From Pseudonocardia sp. HH130629-09 (GTDB lineage: Bacteria > Actinomycetota > Actinomycetes > Mycobacteriales > Pseudonocardiaceae), in the NCBI RefSeq assembly GCF_001294645.1, contig NZ_CP011868.1, positions 3,410,001 through 3,474,000 on the forward strand: a stretch of 64,000 nucleotides of DNA. Reading direction: 5' to 3'. The position numbers and the translations under genes are program-made. Below, piece by piece: positions 1 through 10,055 of this stretch. Every line of letters starts with the position of its first letter. Position 1 is the first letter of the stretch. The notes beneath the pieces are model-generated. The model worked only from the letters and a program-made list of their open reading frames with translations. It was not told the origin of the DNA and made no database searches.

Positions 1-1008
1 GTGTACGAGCCGGAGGGGCCCGACGGGTCGGCCCTGCGCCGGCGCGAGCTCGGGCAGACCTCCGCCCGATCGTTGCTGCTCACCGTGCTGGGCGAGTTCG
101 TCCTCCCGGCCGACGAGCCGGTCTGGACCCGGGCCCTGCTCGACGTGCTGGGCGCGCTCGGGGTGGAGGCCAAGTCGGCCCGTCAGGCACTGGCCCGCAC
201 CGCGGGCGAGGGTCTGCTCACCTCCGACCGCGACGGCCGCCGGGTCCGCTGGTCGCTCACCCCCGCCGGGTCGGAGCTGCTGTCCGACGGCGCCGCCCGC
301 ATCTACGGCTTCGGCCGCCCGACGACCGGCTGGGACGGTCGCTGGCTGGTGCTGCTCGCCTCGGTCCCGGAGTCGCGGCGACGCCTGCGGCACCGGCTGC
401 GCACCCGGCTCGCCTGGGCTGGGCTGGGCTCCCCCACCCCCGGGGTGTGGGTCAGCCCCGACCCGGGCAAGGAGGCCCGGGTCGCGGCGGTGCTCGACGA
501 GCTCGACCTCGCCGGGTCCGGCTACTCCTTCGTCGGGCACTACGGCGGCATCGGCCGCGCCGACGACATCGTCGCCCAGGCCTGGGACCTCGACGTCGTG
601 GAGCGGGCCTACTCCGAGTTCCTCGACGAGTTCGGCCCGCACCTCGGGCCCGGCGCTTCCGGCCGCTCCGAGCCCGGGCCCGCCGCATCCGGCCGCTCCG
701 AGCCGGGGCCCGCCGCAGGCGGTCGCTCCACGGTCGAGCCCGCCGCATCCGGCCACGCCCGCGCCGGCGCGGCCGCGGCCGGCCACACCGCCGCCTCCAC
801 CTCCGCCGACGGCTGCGACGTCCTCGCCCGCCAGGTCCGGCTGGTCCACGCCTGGCGGCGGTTCCCGTTCCTGGACCCCGAGCTGCCCGCCGAGCTACTG
901 CCCGAGCAATGGGCCGGGTCCCGCGCCGCGGAGCTGTTCACCACGCTGCACGAGCGCTGGGACGCCCCCGCCCGCGCCGCCTGGGCCGACCTGGCCCACC
1001 GGGCCTGA
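1..1008 (+). CDS. PaaX-family transcriptional regulator with repeat insertion
   Basis: Likely DNA-binding repressor of the PaaX family (phenylacetyl-CoA-responsive in characterised members; the ligand here is unknown). Residues about 20-100 form the winged-helix region (ARSLLLTVLGEFVLP, then SARQALARTAGEGLL). Residues about 110-210 match the middle domain, with the family-like stretch GVWVSPDPG. The C-terminal part (RLVHAWRRFPFLDPELP) is also typical. Between these parts, residues about 216-267 are a Ser/Gly/Pro/Ala-rich insertion built from tandem decapeptides, so the protein (335 aa) is longer than the usual 270-300. The GTG start is the first base of the window, so an upstream start cannot be excluded. 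It converges with dnaE, and no phenylacetate catabolic genes are visible on this side. Confidence 0.8.
   Translation: MYEPEGPDGSALRRRELGQTSARSLLLTVLGEFVLPADEPVWTRALLDVLGALGVEAKSARQALARTAGEGLLTSDRDGRRVRWSLTPAGSELLSDGAARIYGFGRPTTGWDGRWLVLLASVPESRRRLRHRLRTRLAWAGLGSPTPGVWVSPDPGKEARVAAVLDELDLAGSGYSFVGHYGGIGRADDIVAQAWDLDVVERAYSEFLDEFGPHLGPGASGRSEPGPAASGRSEPGPAAGGRSTVEPAASGHARAGAAAAGHTAASTSADGCDVLARQVRLVHAWRRFPFLDPELPAELLPEQWAGSRAAELFTTLHERWDAPARAAWADLAHRA
655..750 (+). repeat. 30-bp tandem repeat inside the PaaX-like gene
   Basis: Three consecutive 30-base units start at 655, 685 and 715, and a partial fourth starts at 745. The units encode ASGRSEPGPA-like decapeptides in frame. The unit length is a multiple of three, so copy-number change would keep the reading frame. 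The repeat separates the middle and C-terminal parts of the regulator. Confidence 0.85.
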
Positions 1009-1069
1009 CCACCTCGCGCCCACCACCTGTAGCGACGGGTCCGGACGCGCCAGGGACGGGTGTGCCCGG

Positions 1070-4000
1070 TCAGCCGCCGAGGCAGCCGGGGCCGAGCAGG
1101 GCCTTCAGGTCCCCCATCAGGGCCGAGGTGTGCGTGACCTTGAGCGAGTCGTCCAGCCGCAGGGCGGTCATCTTGCTGCCGTAGACCAGCGTCAGGTGCA
1201 CCTCGGAGGTGCCGGGGTGGTGGGTCAGCACCTCCTTGAGCTTGGCCACGCGCTCGGGCGTGCACTGGTCGGTGCGCAGGCTGACCCGAATCGGCAGCCC
1301 GGCCTCACCGGTGGCGAGCTCGGGCACCGCGAGGTCGTTCGCGATCAGCGAGACGCGGTCGTCGCGCTTGTTGACCCGCCCCTTGACCAGCACGATCGCG
1401 TCCTCGGCGACGTCGACGCCCACCACCTGGTAGGCCCGCGGGAAGAACAGCACCTCGATGCCACCGGCGAGGTCCTCGATCTGCGCCGAGGCCCAGGGCT
1501 CGCCGTTCTTGTTCACCCGGCGGTTGACGTTGGCAAGGATGCCGCCGACGGTGACCTGCGCGCCCTCGGCGACCGAGCCCTCGACGATGTCGGCGATCGA
1601 GGTGTCGGACTTCGCGGCGAGCGCCTGCTCGAGACCCTGCAGCGGGTGCCCGGACACGTAGAGGCCGAGCATCTCCCGCTCAACGGCGAGCTTGTGCTTG
1701 GAGTCCCACTCCTCGTCGGGCACCTTCACGTCGAAGATGCCACCGAGGCCGCCGTCGTCGCCCTCGCCGGGGCCGTCCAGGGACCCGAACAGGTCGAACT
1801 GGCCCATCGAGGCGGCCTTCTTGGTGCTCATCACCGCGTCGATGGCGTCGGCGTGCACGAGCAGCAGGCCCTTGCGGGAGTGCCCGAGCGAGTCGAAGGC
1901 TCCCGCCTTGATCAGCGACTCGACGACCTTCTTGTTGCAGACGACCGCGTCGACCTTGCGCAGGAAGTCGGAGAAGTCGACGAAGTTCCCCTTCTCCCGT
2001 CGTGCGGCGACGATCGCGTCGACGACGTTGTGCCCGACGTTGCGGATGCCGCCGAGGCCGAAGCGGATGTCGTCGCCGACCGGGGCGAAGTTGCGCACCG
2101 AGTCGTTGACGTCCGGCGGGAGGACCGTGATGCCCATCCGGCGGCACTCCGCCAGGTAGACCGCGGCCTTGTCCTTGTCGTCGCGCACCGAGGTGAGCAC
2201 GCCGGCCATGTACTCGGCCGGGTAGTTCGCCTTGAGGTAGGCCGTCCAGTAGGACACCACCCCGTAGGCGGCGGAGTGGGCACGGTTGAAGGCGTAGTCG
2301 GAGAACGGGAGCAGGATGTCCCAGAGCGTCTTGACCGCGGCCGCGGAGTAGCCGTTGTCCTTCATGCCCTGGGCGAAGCCGGCGTACTCCTTGTCCAGGA
2401 TCTCCTTCTTCTTCTTGCCCATCGCGCGGCGGAGCAGGTCCGCCTGGCCGAGCGTGTAGCCCGCCAGCACCTGCGCGATGGACATGACCTGTTCCTGGTA
2501 CACGATCAGGCCGAAGGTCTCACCGAGGACGTCCTTGAGCGGCTCGGCCAGCTCCGGGTGGATCGGCGTGATCTCCTGCCGGCCGTTCTTGCGGTCGGCG
2601 TAGTCGTTGTGCGCGTTCGCACCCATCGGGCCCGGGCGGTACAGCGCGCCGACCGCGGAGATGTGCTCGAACTCGCTGGGCGCCATGCGGCGCAGCAGGT
2701 CCCGCATCGGACCACCGTCGAGCTGGAACACCCCCAGGGTGTCACCGCGGGAGAGCAGCTCGTAGGTCTTGCGGTCGTCGAGCTCGACCTTGTCCAGGTC
2801 GACGGCGGGCTTGCCGTTGAGCTCGATGTTCTCCAGGGCGTCGTCGAGGATGGTGAGGTTGCGCAGCCCCAGGAAGTCCATCTTCAGCAGACCGATGGTC
2901 TCGCAGACGCCCATGTCGAACTGGGTGATGATCGCGCCGTCGGACTCGCGGCGCTGGATCGGGATCACGTCGATCAGCGGCGTCGAGGACATGATCACGC
3001 CTGCGGCGTGCACACCCCACTGGCGCTTGAGGCCCTCCAGGCCCCGCGCGGTGTCGACGATCTCCTTGACCTGCGGGTCGACCTCGTAGAGGGCGCGGAC
3101 CTCGGTCGCCTCGGAGTACCGCTTGTGCGACGGGTCGAAGATGCCCGACAGCGGGATGTCCTTGCCCATCACCGCGGGCGGCATCGCCTTGGAGATGCGG
3201 TCGGCGACCGAGTAGCCGGGCTGGCCGAAGAGCACCCGCGCCGAGTCCTTGATCGCGGCCTTCGCCTTGATCGTGGAGTAGGTGATGATCTGGGCGATCC
3301 GGTCCTCGCCGTACTTCTCGGTGACGTAGCGGATCATCTCGCCGCGGCGGCGCTCGTCGAAGTCCATGTCGATGTCGGGCATCGAGACACGGTCGGGGTT
3401 GAGGAACCGCTCGAAGATCAGCTTGTGCCGGATCGGGTCGAGGTCGGTGATGCCCAGGACGTAGGCGACCAGCGAGCCCGCCGCCGAGCCTCGGCCGGGG
3501 CCGCACCGGATGCCGACCGACTTGGCGTGCTGGATGAGGTCCGCGGTCACCAGGAAGTAGCCGGGGTAGCCCATCTTGATGATGACGCCGACCTCGTAGT
3601 TGGCCTGCTGGCGGTAGCGCTCGGTGACGCCGTCGGGGAACCGCATGTGCAGTCCCCGCTCGACCTCCTTGATCAGCCAGGACTCCTCGGTCTCCCCCTC
3701 CGGGACGGGGGCCTTGGGCTGGAGGTCCTGGCCGGTGGTGAAGTCGATGTTGCAGCGCTCGGCGACGAGCAGCGTGTTGTCACAGGCCTCGGGGTGGATC
3801 GGGTCCCACAGCTGGCGCATCTCGGCGGCGGACTTGAGGTAGAAGTCCTGCGCATCGAACTTGAACCGGTTCGGGTCAGCGAGGGTCTTGCCGGTCTGGA
3901 CGCACAGCAGCACCTCGTGCGCCTTGGTGTCGTCGGGATAGGTGTAGTGCAGGTCGTTCGTCGCGAGACCGGGCAGGTCGAGCTTGTCCTTGAGGCGGAA

Positions 4001-4618
4001 CAGGTCCTCCTGGACCCGCTTCTCGATCTCGATGCCGTGATCCATCAGCTCCAGGAAGAAGTTGTCCTTCCCGAAGATGTCGCGGTAGTCGCTCGCGGCC
4101 TGGCAGGCGGCGGCGAAGTCGTGCTGCTGGAGCAGCCGGGCGACCTCGCCGGACGGGCAGCCCGTCGTCGCGATCAGGCCCTTGCCGTACTTCTCGAGCA
4201 GCTCGCGGTCCATACGCGGCTTGTAGTAGTACCCCTCGAGGCTGGCCAGCGAGGAGAGCCGGAAGAGGTTGTGCATCCCCTCCGTGTTCTCCGCGAGCAG
4301 CGTCATGTGGGTGTACATGAGGTCGGGGTTGTTCTCGCTGCCGTTGCCCAGCGCGGTGCGCTTGCGCTCGTGGCGCGACCCGGGCGCGAGGTAGCCCTCC
4401 ATGCCGATGATCGGCTTGACGTCGTGCGCCTTCGCCTTGCGCCAGAACTCGAAGGCGCCGTACACGTTGCCGTGGTCGGTCATCGCGATGGCCGGCATCT
4501 CGTGCTTGGCGGCCTCGGAGAACAGGTCGTCGAGCCGCGCGGCCCCGTCGAGCATCGAGAACTCGGTGTGCGTGTGCAGATGGACGAAGGAGCGATTCCC
4601 GGATCCGGCACTGCCCAT
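1070..4618 (-). CDS. dnaE: DNA polymerase III alpha subunit
   Basis: Replicative polymerase subunit (1182 aa, normal for DnaE1). The N-terminal PHP domain begins at about residue 10 with the [11 protein letters not shown] motif. The polymerase active-site motif PDIDMDFD lies near residue 414. The finger motif [10 protein letters not shown], the [10 protein letters not shown] motif and a C-terminal OB-fold region follow in the usual order. The ATG at 4618 was chosen because a GAGAGGAG Shine-Dalgarno lies about 11 bases upstream and the protein there begins [11 protein letters not shown], just before the PHP domain; an upstream in-frame extension to 4720 has no such signal. The gene stands alone, converging with the PaaX gene. 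It is the housekeeping type: no ImuA/ImuB partners are adjacent. Confidence 0.97.
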   Translation of the reverse strand: MGSAGSGNRSFVHLHTHTEFSMLDGAARLDDLFSEAAKHEMPAIAMTDHGNVYGAFEFWRKAKAHDVKPIIGMEGYLAPGSRHERKRTALGNGSENNPDLMYTHMTLLAENTEGMHNLFRLSSLASLEGYYYKPRMDRELLEKYGKGLIATTGCPSGEVARLLQQHDFAAACQAASDYRDIFGKDNFFLELMDHGIEIEKRVQEDLFRLKDKLDLPGLATNDLHYTYPDDTKAHEVLLCVQTGKTLADPNRFKFDAQDFYLKSAAEMRQLWDPIHPEACDNTLLVAERCNIDFTTGQDLQPKAPVPEGETEESWLIKEVERGLHMRFPDGVTERYRQQANYEVGVIIKMGYPGYFLVTADLIQHAKSVGIRCGPGRGSAAGSLVAYVLGITDLDPIRHKLIFERFLNPDRVSMPDIDMDFDERRRGEMIRYVTEKYGEDRIAQIITYSTIKAKAAIKDSARVLFGQPGYSVADRISKAMPPAVMGKDIPLSGIFDPSHKRYSEATEVRALYEVDPQVKEIVDTARGLEGLKRQWGVHAAGVIMSSTPLIDVIPIQRRESDGAIITQFDMGVCETIGLLKMDFLGLRNLTILDDALENIELNGKPAVDLDKVELDDRKTYELLSRGDTLGVFQLDGGPMRDLLRRMAPSEFEHISAVGALYRPGPMGANAHNDYADRKNGRQEITPIHPELAEPLKDVLGETFGLIVYQEQVMSIAQVLAGYTLGQADLLRRAMGKKKKEILDKEYAGFAQGMKDNGYSAAAVKTLWDILLPFSDYAFNRAHSAAYGVVSYWTAYLKANYPAEYMAGVLTSVRDDKDKAAVYLAECRRMGITVLPPDVNDSVRNFAPVGDDIRFGLGGIRNVGHNVVDAIVAARREKGNFVDFSDFLRKVDAVVCNKKVVESLIKAGAFDSLGHSRKGLLLVHADAIDAVMSTKKAASMGQFDLFGSLDGPGEGDDGGLGGIFDVKVPDEEWDSKHKLAVEREMLGLYVSGHPLQGLEQALAAKSDTSIADIVEGSVAEGAQVTVGGILANVNRRVNKNGEPWASAQIEDLAGGIEVLFFPRAYQVVGVDVAEDAIVLVKGRVNKRDDRVSLIANDLAVPELATGEAGLPIRVSLRTDQCTPERVAKLKEVLTHHPGTSEVHLTLVYGSKMTALRLDDSLKVTHTSALMGDLKALLGPGCLGG

Positions 4619-4964
4619 GTGTGTCCCGCGCTCCTCTCCCGCGCCGCTGGGACGGCGCGGACCTGACGATGGTGCGCACGCCCGTCGGGGCGGACGTGCC
4701 CGACACCGGGCCGGCGGCACGGCCGGGCAGGGACGACGGCGCCGGGTGCGCGGGCCTGGCGGGGCCCGCTCGCCGGAGCCGGTGGACCCTGCGGGTCCGG
4801 ACCGACCGGGTCGGTGAGGGCCTCAGCGTAACGGTGGGGTCCGACGGTTCCGGCGACGGCGGGCGGGCACGATCGGGCCCCGCGTGTCGCTCCAGCTCAG
4901 CCCCCGTCCACCCCGGACGACGGCGTGTCGCGGACCCCCGGCGGCGGGTCAGGGTCGGGCCACG
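4619..4964. other. Intergenic region upstream of dnaE
   Basis: No convincing gene was found in this stretch of about 346 bases. It holds the dnaE ribosome binding site next to 4619 and presumably its promoter, but no clear -35/-10 pair was recognised. Confidence 0.5.
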
Positions 4965-5165
4965 ATGCCCGCCACCCCCGAGCCGCCGCAGACGCCGACG
5001 CCGCCGACGACACTGCCGCCGATGCCGAGGACGGTCGTGTTCGACCTCGGTGAGGTGCTCGTCCCCTCCGCGGGGCTCGAACGCCGTCTGGCCGCGGTGC
5101 TCGGGGTGTCCGAGCCTGCGCTGCGCGAGGCGTACTGGCGCCACCGGGCCCGGGCAGATCGCGGG
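4965..5165 (+). pseudogene. Truncated HAD-superfamily hydrolase remnant
   Basis: From 5022 the plus-strand frame encodes MPRTVVFDLGEVLVPSAGLE and then RRLAAVLGVSEPALREAYWRHR. This is the N-terminus of a HAD-IA hydrolase: the motif I aspartate sits in VVFDLGEVL and the start of the helical cap follows. After about 5160 the frame becomes Arg/Gly-rich and similarity ends: motifs II, III and IV are missing. An extended start at 4965 adds a Pro/Thr-rich lead. I read it as a decayed gene fragment of about 65 codons. A full-length homologue of this type would be around 200 residues. No transposon or repeat marks the break. Confidence 0.6.
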
Positions 5166-5342
5166 CCGGACCGCGGCTCAGAGCCCGGGCGCCGCATGAT
5201 CACCACCGAGGCAGCGGTCGGTGCCGGATCCGGCACCGATCGGCTCGGTCGTCGCGATCATGACCGGGCAGCCGGTGGGCGGCGGCGCCGGGCCACCGTC
5301 GTCACCGGCGGCTCGCAGCGGTGGGTGGACCGGGAGGACTGC

Positions 5343-6068
5343 TCAGGGGACGGGGCCGTCGTCGGGGGGCGGGCTCGCGCTGGTGGTCTGCTCGGGCAGC
5401 AGCGGCGACAGCGCCAGCTCCGGTGCGGTGGTCCCGGGCGGTGCGGCCTGCACGGCACGCACCCCCCGGCGCGCGGCGAGCGCCTCGAGCCCGGCCCGGT
5501 CCGCGGTCACGACCAGCGCGACCACGCAGGCGCAGCCCGGGTCGCCGAGGGCGCGGCCCTCGGCGGCGGCCACCGCGGCCCGCCGGGCGAGCGCGGCGCG
5601 GGCCTCCGGGGTGCCCGCTCCCCCGCCGTCGTGGGCGGCCCGGTCGGCGTCGGCACCGGCGGCGTACGCGGCCCGCTCGCGGGCGACGCCGAGCGCGCTG
5701 GCGGCGTCCCCGGTGCCGGTGACCGGCTCGAACCGCAGCGCGGTCTGCACCCGGTCGATCGGCACCCGGAACACCGCGGTCCCGACCGGGCCGACCCCGG
5801 CGGGCACGGCGGCCGCGGCGTCGACCGTCAGCGGCCGGGCGAGCTGGACGAGCGCGGGCACGGCGGGGCCGGGCGGAGGCAGGGTCGCGGGCAGCCCGGC
5901 GAGGTAGCCGGCGACGTCCTGGCCGGGGTCGGGGCCCAGCCGCACCGACCCGGTCGCCGCCGGGGGCCCGGCCGACGGTCCGGACCCGGCCGCCCAGACG
6001 GCACCGAGGAACACCACCGCCATCGCCGCGGCGATCCACCCCAGCGCCCGGGTGCTCAGACCGGTCAC
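5343..6068 (-). CDS. Membrane-anchored hypothetical protein
   Basis: 241 aa, not recognised as a named family. Residues about 8-28 (RALGWIAAAMAVVFLGAVWA) form one hydrophobic segment that could be a signal anchor, so the rest would lie outside the membrane. The remainder is Ala/Pro-rich, with a conserved-looking region FRVPIDRVQTALRFEPVTG and two cysteines in GDPGCACVVALVV. It starts 3 bases after the stop of the pseudouridine synthase, so it is probably the last gene of that operon. Function unknown. Confidence 0.65.
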   Translation of the reverse strand: MTGLSTRALGWIAAAMAVVFLGAVWAAGSGPSAGPPAATGSVRLGPDPGQDVAGYLAGLPATLPPPGPAVPALVQLARPLTVDAAAAVPAGVGPVGTAVFRVPIDRVQTALRFEPVTGTGDAASALGVARERAAYAAGADADRAAHDGGGAGTPEARAALARRAAVAAAEGRALGDPGCACVVALVVTADRAGLEALAARRGVRAVQAAPPGTTAPELALSPLLPEQTTSASPPPDDGPVP

Positions 6069-6071
6069 GCG

Positions 6072-7001
6072 TCAGTCCCGCAGGACGTCCAGCGCCGCGT
6101 CGAGGTCGGCCGGGTAGGGGCTGGTGAACTCGACGTGCCGGCCGTCGGCGGGGTGGGCGAACCCGAGCGTGCGGGCGTGCAGCCACTGCCGGGACAGCCC
6201 GACCCGCTTGGCCAGCGTCGGGTCGGCGCCGTAGGTGATGTCGCCGACGCAGGGGTGGCGCAGCGCGGAGAAGTGCACCCGGATCTGGTGGGTGCGGCCG
6301 GTCTCCAGGTGCACGTCGAGCAGGCTGGCCGAGCGGAACGCCTCGATGGTGTCGTAGTGGGTGACGCTGGGCTTGCCGCTCTGCATCACCGCGAACCGGT
6401 AGTCGTGGCGCGGGTGCCGGTCGATCGGGGCGTCGATCGTGCCCGACGACGGGTCCGGGTGTCCCTGCACGACGGCGTGGTAGCGCTTGTCGACGGTGCG
6501 TTCCTTGAAGGCCCGCTTGAGCTCGGTGTAGGCGTGCTCGGAGGTGGCTACGACCATCACCCCGGTGGTGCCGACGTCGAGCCGGTGCACGATGCCCTGC
6601 CGCTCGGCGGCGCCGGAGGTGGACAGCCGGAACCCGAGCGCGGCGAGCCCGCCGGTCACGGTCGGCCCGGTCCAGCCCGGGGAGGGGTGCGCGGCGACCC
6701 CGACCGGCTTGTCGACGACGACGATGTCGTCGTCGGAGTGCAGCACCGTCAGGCCCGCGACGACCTCGGCCGGGCCCTCGATGACCGCGGGCGCGGGCGC
6801 GTCGGGCAGCTCGACCTCCAGCCAGGACCCACCCGGCAGCCGGTCGGACTTGCCGGCCTCACGACCGTCGACCGAGATCCGGCCGGACTCGGCCAGCGTG
6901 GCGACGACGGTCCGCGACAGCCCCAGCAGCCGGGACAGCCCGGCGTCGATCCGCATGCCGTCCAGCCCGTCAGGCACCGGCATGCTCCGTACCTCACCCA
7001 C
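6072..7001 (-). CDS. rluD: RluA-family 23S rRNA pseudouridine synthase
   Basis: Converts specific uridines in rRNA to pseudouridine; RluD-like assignment is by family. Residues about 15-70 form an S4 RNA-binding domain ([18 protein letters not shown]). The catalytic domain follows: [16 protein letters not shown], then HRLDVGTTG, which contains the catalytic aspartate (Asp142), then [17 protein letters not shown]. Length 309 aa is normal. The start overlaps the 3' end of lspA by 8 bases, the lspA-rluD arrangement common in actinobacteria and firmicutes. A second ATG at 6983 is also possible. Exact target uridines cannot be read from sequence. Confidence 0.92.
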   Translation of the reverse strand: MGEVRSMPVPDGLDGMRIDAGLSRLLGLSRTVVATLAESGRISVDGREAGKSDRLPGGSWLEVELPDAPAPAVIEGPAEVVAGLTVLHSDDDIVVVDKPVGVAAHPSPGWTGPTVTGGLAALGFRLSTSGAAERQGIVHRLDVGTTGVMVVATSEHAYTELKRAFKERTVDKRYHAVVQGHPDPSSGTIDAPIDRHPRHDYRFAVMQSGKPSVTHYDTIEAFRSASLLDVHLETGRTHQIRVHFSALRHPCVGDITYGADPTLAKRVGLSRQWLHARTLGFAHPADGRHVEFTSPYPADLDAALDVLRD

Positions 7002-7542
7002 GGTCGCGACTCCCGTCGATCTCGATGCCCCGCACGGCCATCAGCACCAGCAGGATCCCGCCGCACACGATGCCGGTGTCGGCGAGGTTGAACACGGGGA
7101 AGACGCTCCCGTCCGGGGAGAAGAAGGCCAGCATGTCCACGACGTGCCCGCGCATCGGTCCGGGCGCGCGGAAGAACCGGTCGACCAGATTGCCGAGCGC
7201 GCCGCCGAGGACCAGGCCGAGACCGATGGCCCACCCGGTCGAGGCGAGCCGCCGCGCGATCCGGATGATCACGCCGACGACGACCACGGCGACGATCGTC
7301 AGCACCCAGGTGTAGCCGGTGGCAATGGACCAGGCGGCGCCCGGGTTGCGCAGCAGCGTGAGGTAGAAGAACCCGTCGATCACGGTGACCGGCCGCTCCC
7401 CCTCCAGCGCGGCGACGGCGGCGATCTTGGTGACGAGGTCGAGCGCCAGCCACACCGCGGCGATGCCCGCCAGCAGCGCCACACCGCGCCGTCGTACGGC
7501 GGGGTCGATCGGCACGGTGGGGGGTGGGGGGTCGGCACTCAC
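6994..7542 (-). CDS. lspA: Signal peptidase II (prolipoprotein signal peptidase)
   Basis: Membrane aspartyl protease that removes the signal peptide from diacylglyceryl-modified prolipoproteins. The protein is 182 aa with four hydrophobic segments. The two conserved catalytic motifs are present: [12 protein letters not shown] (Asp121) and [12 protein letters not shown] (Asp155). The start is the GTG at 7542 that gives [13 protein letters not shown], followed by the first membrane helix; longer versions of the frame run into the antiporter gene in another frame. One plausible substrate in the window is the LppM-like lipoprotein at 49.5 kb. Confidence 0.95.
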   Translation of the reverse strand: MSADPPPPTVPIDPAVRRRGVALLAGIAAVWLALDLVTKIAAVAALEGERPVTVIDGFFYLTLLRNPGAAWSIATGYTWVLTIVAVVVVGVIIRIARRLASTGWAIGLGLVLGGALGNLVDRFFRAPGPMRGHVVDMLAFFSPDGSVFPVFNLADTGIVCGGILLVLMAVRGIEIDGSRDRG

Positions 7543-7585
7543 ACCCGTGATTATGCGGGTCGCCCCGACACCGCCGACCGGCCGG

Positions 7586-9079
7586 TCAGCCGGTCCGCCC
7601 GCCCGGCCGGCCCCCGCCCTCGTGCCAGCGGACCAGCTTGCCGCCGCGGTCGACGTCGCGGATCCGCTTCTCGGTGTCCTCCCGGTTGTCCCGGGTGCTG
7701 ACGACGAGGAACTGGTCGCCCTCGCGCAGCCGGGTGTCGGTGCCCGGGGAGAACGCCTCGGCGTCGCGCACGACCAGACTGACCGTGGCTCCGCGGGGCA
7801 GCCGCAGCTCGCGCAGGTAGACGCCGTGCAGCCGGGACCCGGGGGGCACCTTGACCTGCAGGAGCTCGGCGTCGACCTCGTCGAGCGGGGCGGCGTCGAC
7901 CTCGACGCCGCGGGTGTCGGTGCGCGAGACCACCCCGAGCAGGCGCGCCACCCAGGGCAGAGTGGTGCCCTGGACCAGGGTGAGCAGCACGACCAGCACG
8001 AACACGACGTCGACCAGCCGTTGGTTCTGCCCGCCGCCCTCGGTGACCGCGATGAGGGCGAGCACGATCGGCACGGCACCGCGCAGCCCCGCCCAGGACA
8101 GGAACGCCTGCTCCCGCCAGGGCACCCGGAACGGCAGGGCGGCGGCGGCCACCGACAGCGGCCGCGCGGCGAGCAGGACGACGGCGGCGCAGACCAGCGC
8201 GGGCACCACCGCGGCGGGCAGCCGCGCGGGCACCGCGTACAGGCCGAGCAGCACGAACAGCCCGATCTGGGCGATCCAGCCGGTGCCCTCGGCGAAGGAG
8301 ACGACGCCGCCGCGGTGCGGGAGCCGGGAGTTGCCCAGCACCAGCGCGGCGCAGTAGGTGGCGAGCAGCCCGGAGGCGTGCACCCCCTGCCCGGCAGCGA
8401 AGGCGAGCAGACAGAACGCGATCGCCGCCAGCGGGTACAGGCCGGTCGACGGCAGCGCGGCGCGGCGCAGTGCCCAGGCCGCGCCCAGCCCGAGCAGCAC
8501 ACCGATGACGGCGCCGGCGACGAGCTCGTAGACGATCAGCAGCGGCGTCGTCCAGCTGATGGCCTCGGTCCCGGCCAGGACGACGACGGCGATCACCACC
8601 GGCGCGTCGTTCATGCCGGACTCGAGCTCCAGGGTCCCGGCCAGGCGTTGCGGGACGGCGACGCCGCGCAGCACGGAGAACACCGCGGCGGCGTCGGTGG
8701 AGGACAGCACCGCGCCCCACAGCAGCGCGGTGCGCCACTCCAGGTCGAGCAGCAGGTGCAGCAGCCCGCCCGTGACCGCGATCGACACCAGCACCGACAG
8801 CGTCGACAGCAGCAGCCCGAGCCCGAGCGCGGGCCGCACCGCCGACCAGCGGGTGGTGAGCCCGCCCTCGGTGAGGATCAGCACGAGCGCGGTGAGGCCG
8901 AGGGACTCGGTGAGGCCGGTGTCGTCGAACCGGATGCCGAGCACGGACTCGCCGAGCAGCACCCCGATGCCCAGGTAGAGCAGCAGCGACGGCAGGCCGA
9001 GTCGCACCGACACCCGCACCGCGAGCACGCCGAGCAGCAATACCCCCGCGGAGATGCCGAGCAGCAGTTCCAGACTCAC
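7586..9079 (-). CDS. CPA1-family cation/proton antiporter with TrkA-C domain
   Basis: Membrane transporter that exchanges Na+ or K+ for protons. The protein (497 aa) has about 12 hydrophobic segments from residue 5 to about 385. The conserved transport core is seen in AVLSSTDAAAVFSVLRG and ELESGMNDAPVVIAVV, which hold the Asp/Asn-Asp residues of the CPA1/NhaP2 (CvrA) group. The C-terminal 110 residues (KVPPGSRLHGVYLRELRLP ... VVSTRDNRED) form a cytoplasmic TrkA-C (RCK_C) domain, which in relatives binds a nucleotide ligand to gate activity. It lies 13 bases downstream of the methyltransferase gene and 43 bases upstream of lspA. Ion specificity is not decided by sequence. Confidence 0.9.
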   Translation of the reverse strand: MSLELLLGISAGVLLLGVLAVRVSVRLGLPSLLLYLGIGVLLGESVLGIRFDDTGLTESLGLTALVLILTEGGLTTRWSAVRPALGLGLLLSTLSVLVSIAVTGGLLHLLLDLEWRTALLWGAVLSSTDAAAVFSVLRGVAVPQRLAGTLELESGMNDAPVVIAVVVLAGTEAISWTTPLLIVYELVAGAVIGVLLGLGAAWALRRAALPSTGLYPLAAIAFCLLAFAAGQGVHASGLLATYCAALVLGNSRLPHRGGVVSFAEGTGWIAQIGLFVLLGLYAVPARLPAAVVPALVCAAVVLLAARPLSVAAAALPFRVPWREQAFLSWAGLRGAVPIVLALIAVTEGGGQNQRLVDVVFVLVVLLTLVQGTTLPWVARLLGVVSRTDTRGVEVDAAPLDEVDAELLQVKVPPGSRLHGVYLRELRLPRGATVSLVVRDAEAFSPGTDTRLREGDQFLVVSTRDNREDTEKRIRDVDRGGKLVRWHEGGGRPGGRTG

Positions 9080-9092
9080 CGGGGCCCCCTGC

Positions 9093-9902
9093 TCAGGGCG
9101 ACCAGGTCAGGGTGACGGCGTCGGTGCGTCGCGGCGGGAGGTCCACCAGTGCAGCGGCGACCTCCTCGACACGGTCGGCAGGCAGGCAGAGCCTGCGGGT
9201 GACCCAGGCGGCGTCGTGCGGCAGGCGTGCCGTGCGGGTCCAGGTCAGGACCTCCGGGTCGACGCCCTGCTGCTCGCGCAGCACCGCGACGGCGTCGTCA
9301 TGGGTGGCCGACGGCGGCCGGACCACGTCGTGGAAGCGCTCCCACAGCGGGTCCAGCCAGGCCAGCGGGTGCTCGGTCAGCATCTCGACCACGACACCGC
9401 CGATCCCGCCCCCGGCGCGGACGGTACCGGTCAGCGCGGCGAGGAACGGGGGCAGGTCGACGACGTTGTGCAGCACGTGGTGACAGACGACGACGTCGTG
9501 CCGCCCGGCGTCCCCGGCCGCCTCGGGCCAGCTGCCGTGCACGGTGGCGTGCGGGAGTCCCCGGGCGCGGGCGGCCTCGGCGAACACCGCGAGCATGTCG
9601 GCCTGCCGGTCGACGCCGACCACCCGCGCCACCGGCGACGGCTCCGGCCACGCCGCGCCGAACGCGGCGTCCCCGCCGCCGCAGCCGACGTCGAGCACGC
9701 TCGCCCCGGCGCAGGTCCACGCGGCGGCGCGCTCGGCGATCGCCCGTGCGGCCCGGTGCGACGGCGTGTCGGCAGGTTGGCCGGGCGGGGTGAAGTCGGC
9801 GGGGTCGTGGGTCCACGGGTCGGCGGGGGCCCGGCGGAGGACGTGGTCGGGGATCCCGCGGGCGGTCTGGCGTTCCCGCCACCGTTCCGCCGCGTCACCC
9901 AT
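9093..9902 (-). CDS. Class I SAM-dependent methyltransferase
   Basis: 269 aa from the ATG at 9902 (MGDAAERWRERQTARGIPDH). The SAM-binding motif I is VLDVGCGGGD, preceded by AAAWTCAGA; motif II acidic residue is in VVGVDRQADML; DVVVCHHVLHNV follows as motif IV. The C-terminal half contains a region specific to this subfamily with no clear substrate clue. An in-frame start at 9935 exists but has no ribosome binding site and adds a Pro-rich lead. It reads toward the antiporter gene 13 bases away, so the two may be co-transcribed. Substrate unknown. Confidence 0.85.
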   Translation of the reverse strand: MGDAAERWRERQTARGIPDHVLRRAPADPWTHDPADFTPPGQPADTPSHRAARAIAERAAAWTCAGASVLDVGCGGGDAAFGAAWPEPSPVARVVGVDRQADMLAVFAEAARARGLPHATVHGSWPEAAGDAGRHDVVVCHHVLHNVVDLPPFLAALTGTVRAGGGIGGVVVEMLTEHPLAWLDPLWERFHDVVRPPSATHDDAVAVLREQQGVDPEVLTWTRTARLPHDAAWVTRRLCLPADRVEEVAAALVDLPPRRTDAVTLTWSP

Positions 9903-9955
9903 GGGGGTGAGGATAGGGCCCGGTGGGGCCCGCACCCCGGACCGGTGGTTCCGGA

Positions 9956-9986
9956 GATCCCGGCGACGCCCGGGTCGCCCGGGATC
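9956..9986. repeat. Inverted repeat downstream of ileS
   Basis: GATCCCGGCGAC at 9956-9967 pairs with GTCGCCCGGGATC at 9974-9986, with one bulged base and a 6-base loop. It lies between the start of the methyltransferase gene and the larger ileS hairpin and could add to termination or act on the methyltransferase transcript. Confidence 0.6.
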
Positions 9987-9988
9987 CC

Positions 9989-10048
9989 GGCGCCGACCAC
10001 CGCGTCCGTCCCGCGGGGACGCCCCGCCGGTGAGCGGTGGTCGGCGCC
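9989..10048 (-). terminator. Strong hairpin after ileS
   Basis: A perfect 15-bp inverted repeat, GGCGCCGACCACCGC at 9989-10003 and its complement at 10034-10048, encloses a 30-base GC-rich loop that can itself fold. It begins 7 bases past the ileS stop. There is no U tract, which is common for actinobacterial terminators. Confidence 0.75.
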
Positions 10049-10055
10049 GGGCCGG

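Noticed and set aside
1130-4666. Long plus-strand open frame of 1178 codons opposite dnaE
   Set aside because: Its sequence is a Val/Gly/Arg/Asp/His-rich mirror of dnaE codon bias with no domain. The dnaE frame is certain.
5220-5237. Perfect 18-bp palindrome GGTGCCGGATCCGGCACC
   Set aside because: It stands alone in a GC-rich stretch with no nearby start codon or matching site, so no regulatory role can be argued.
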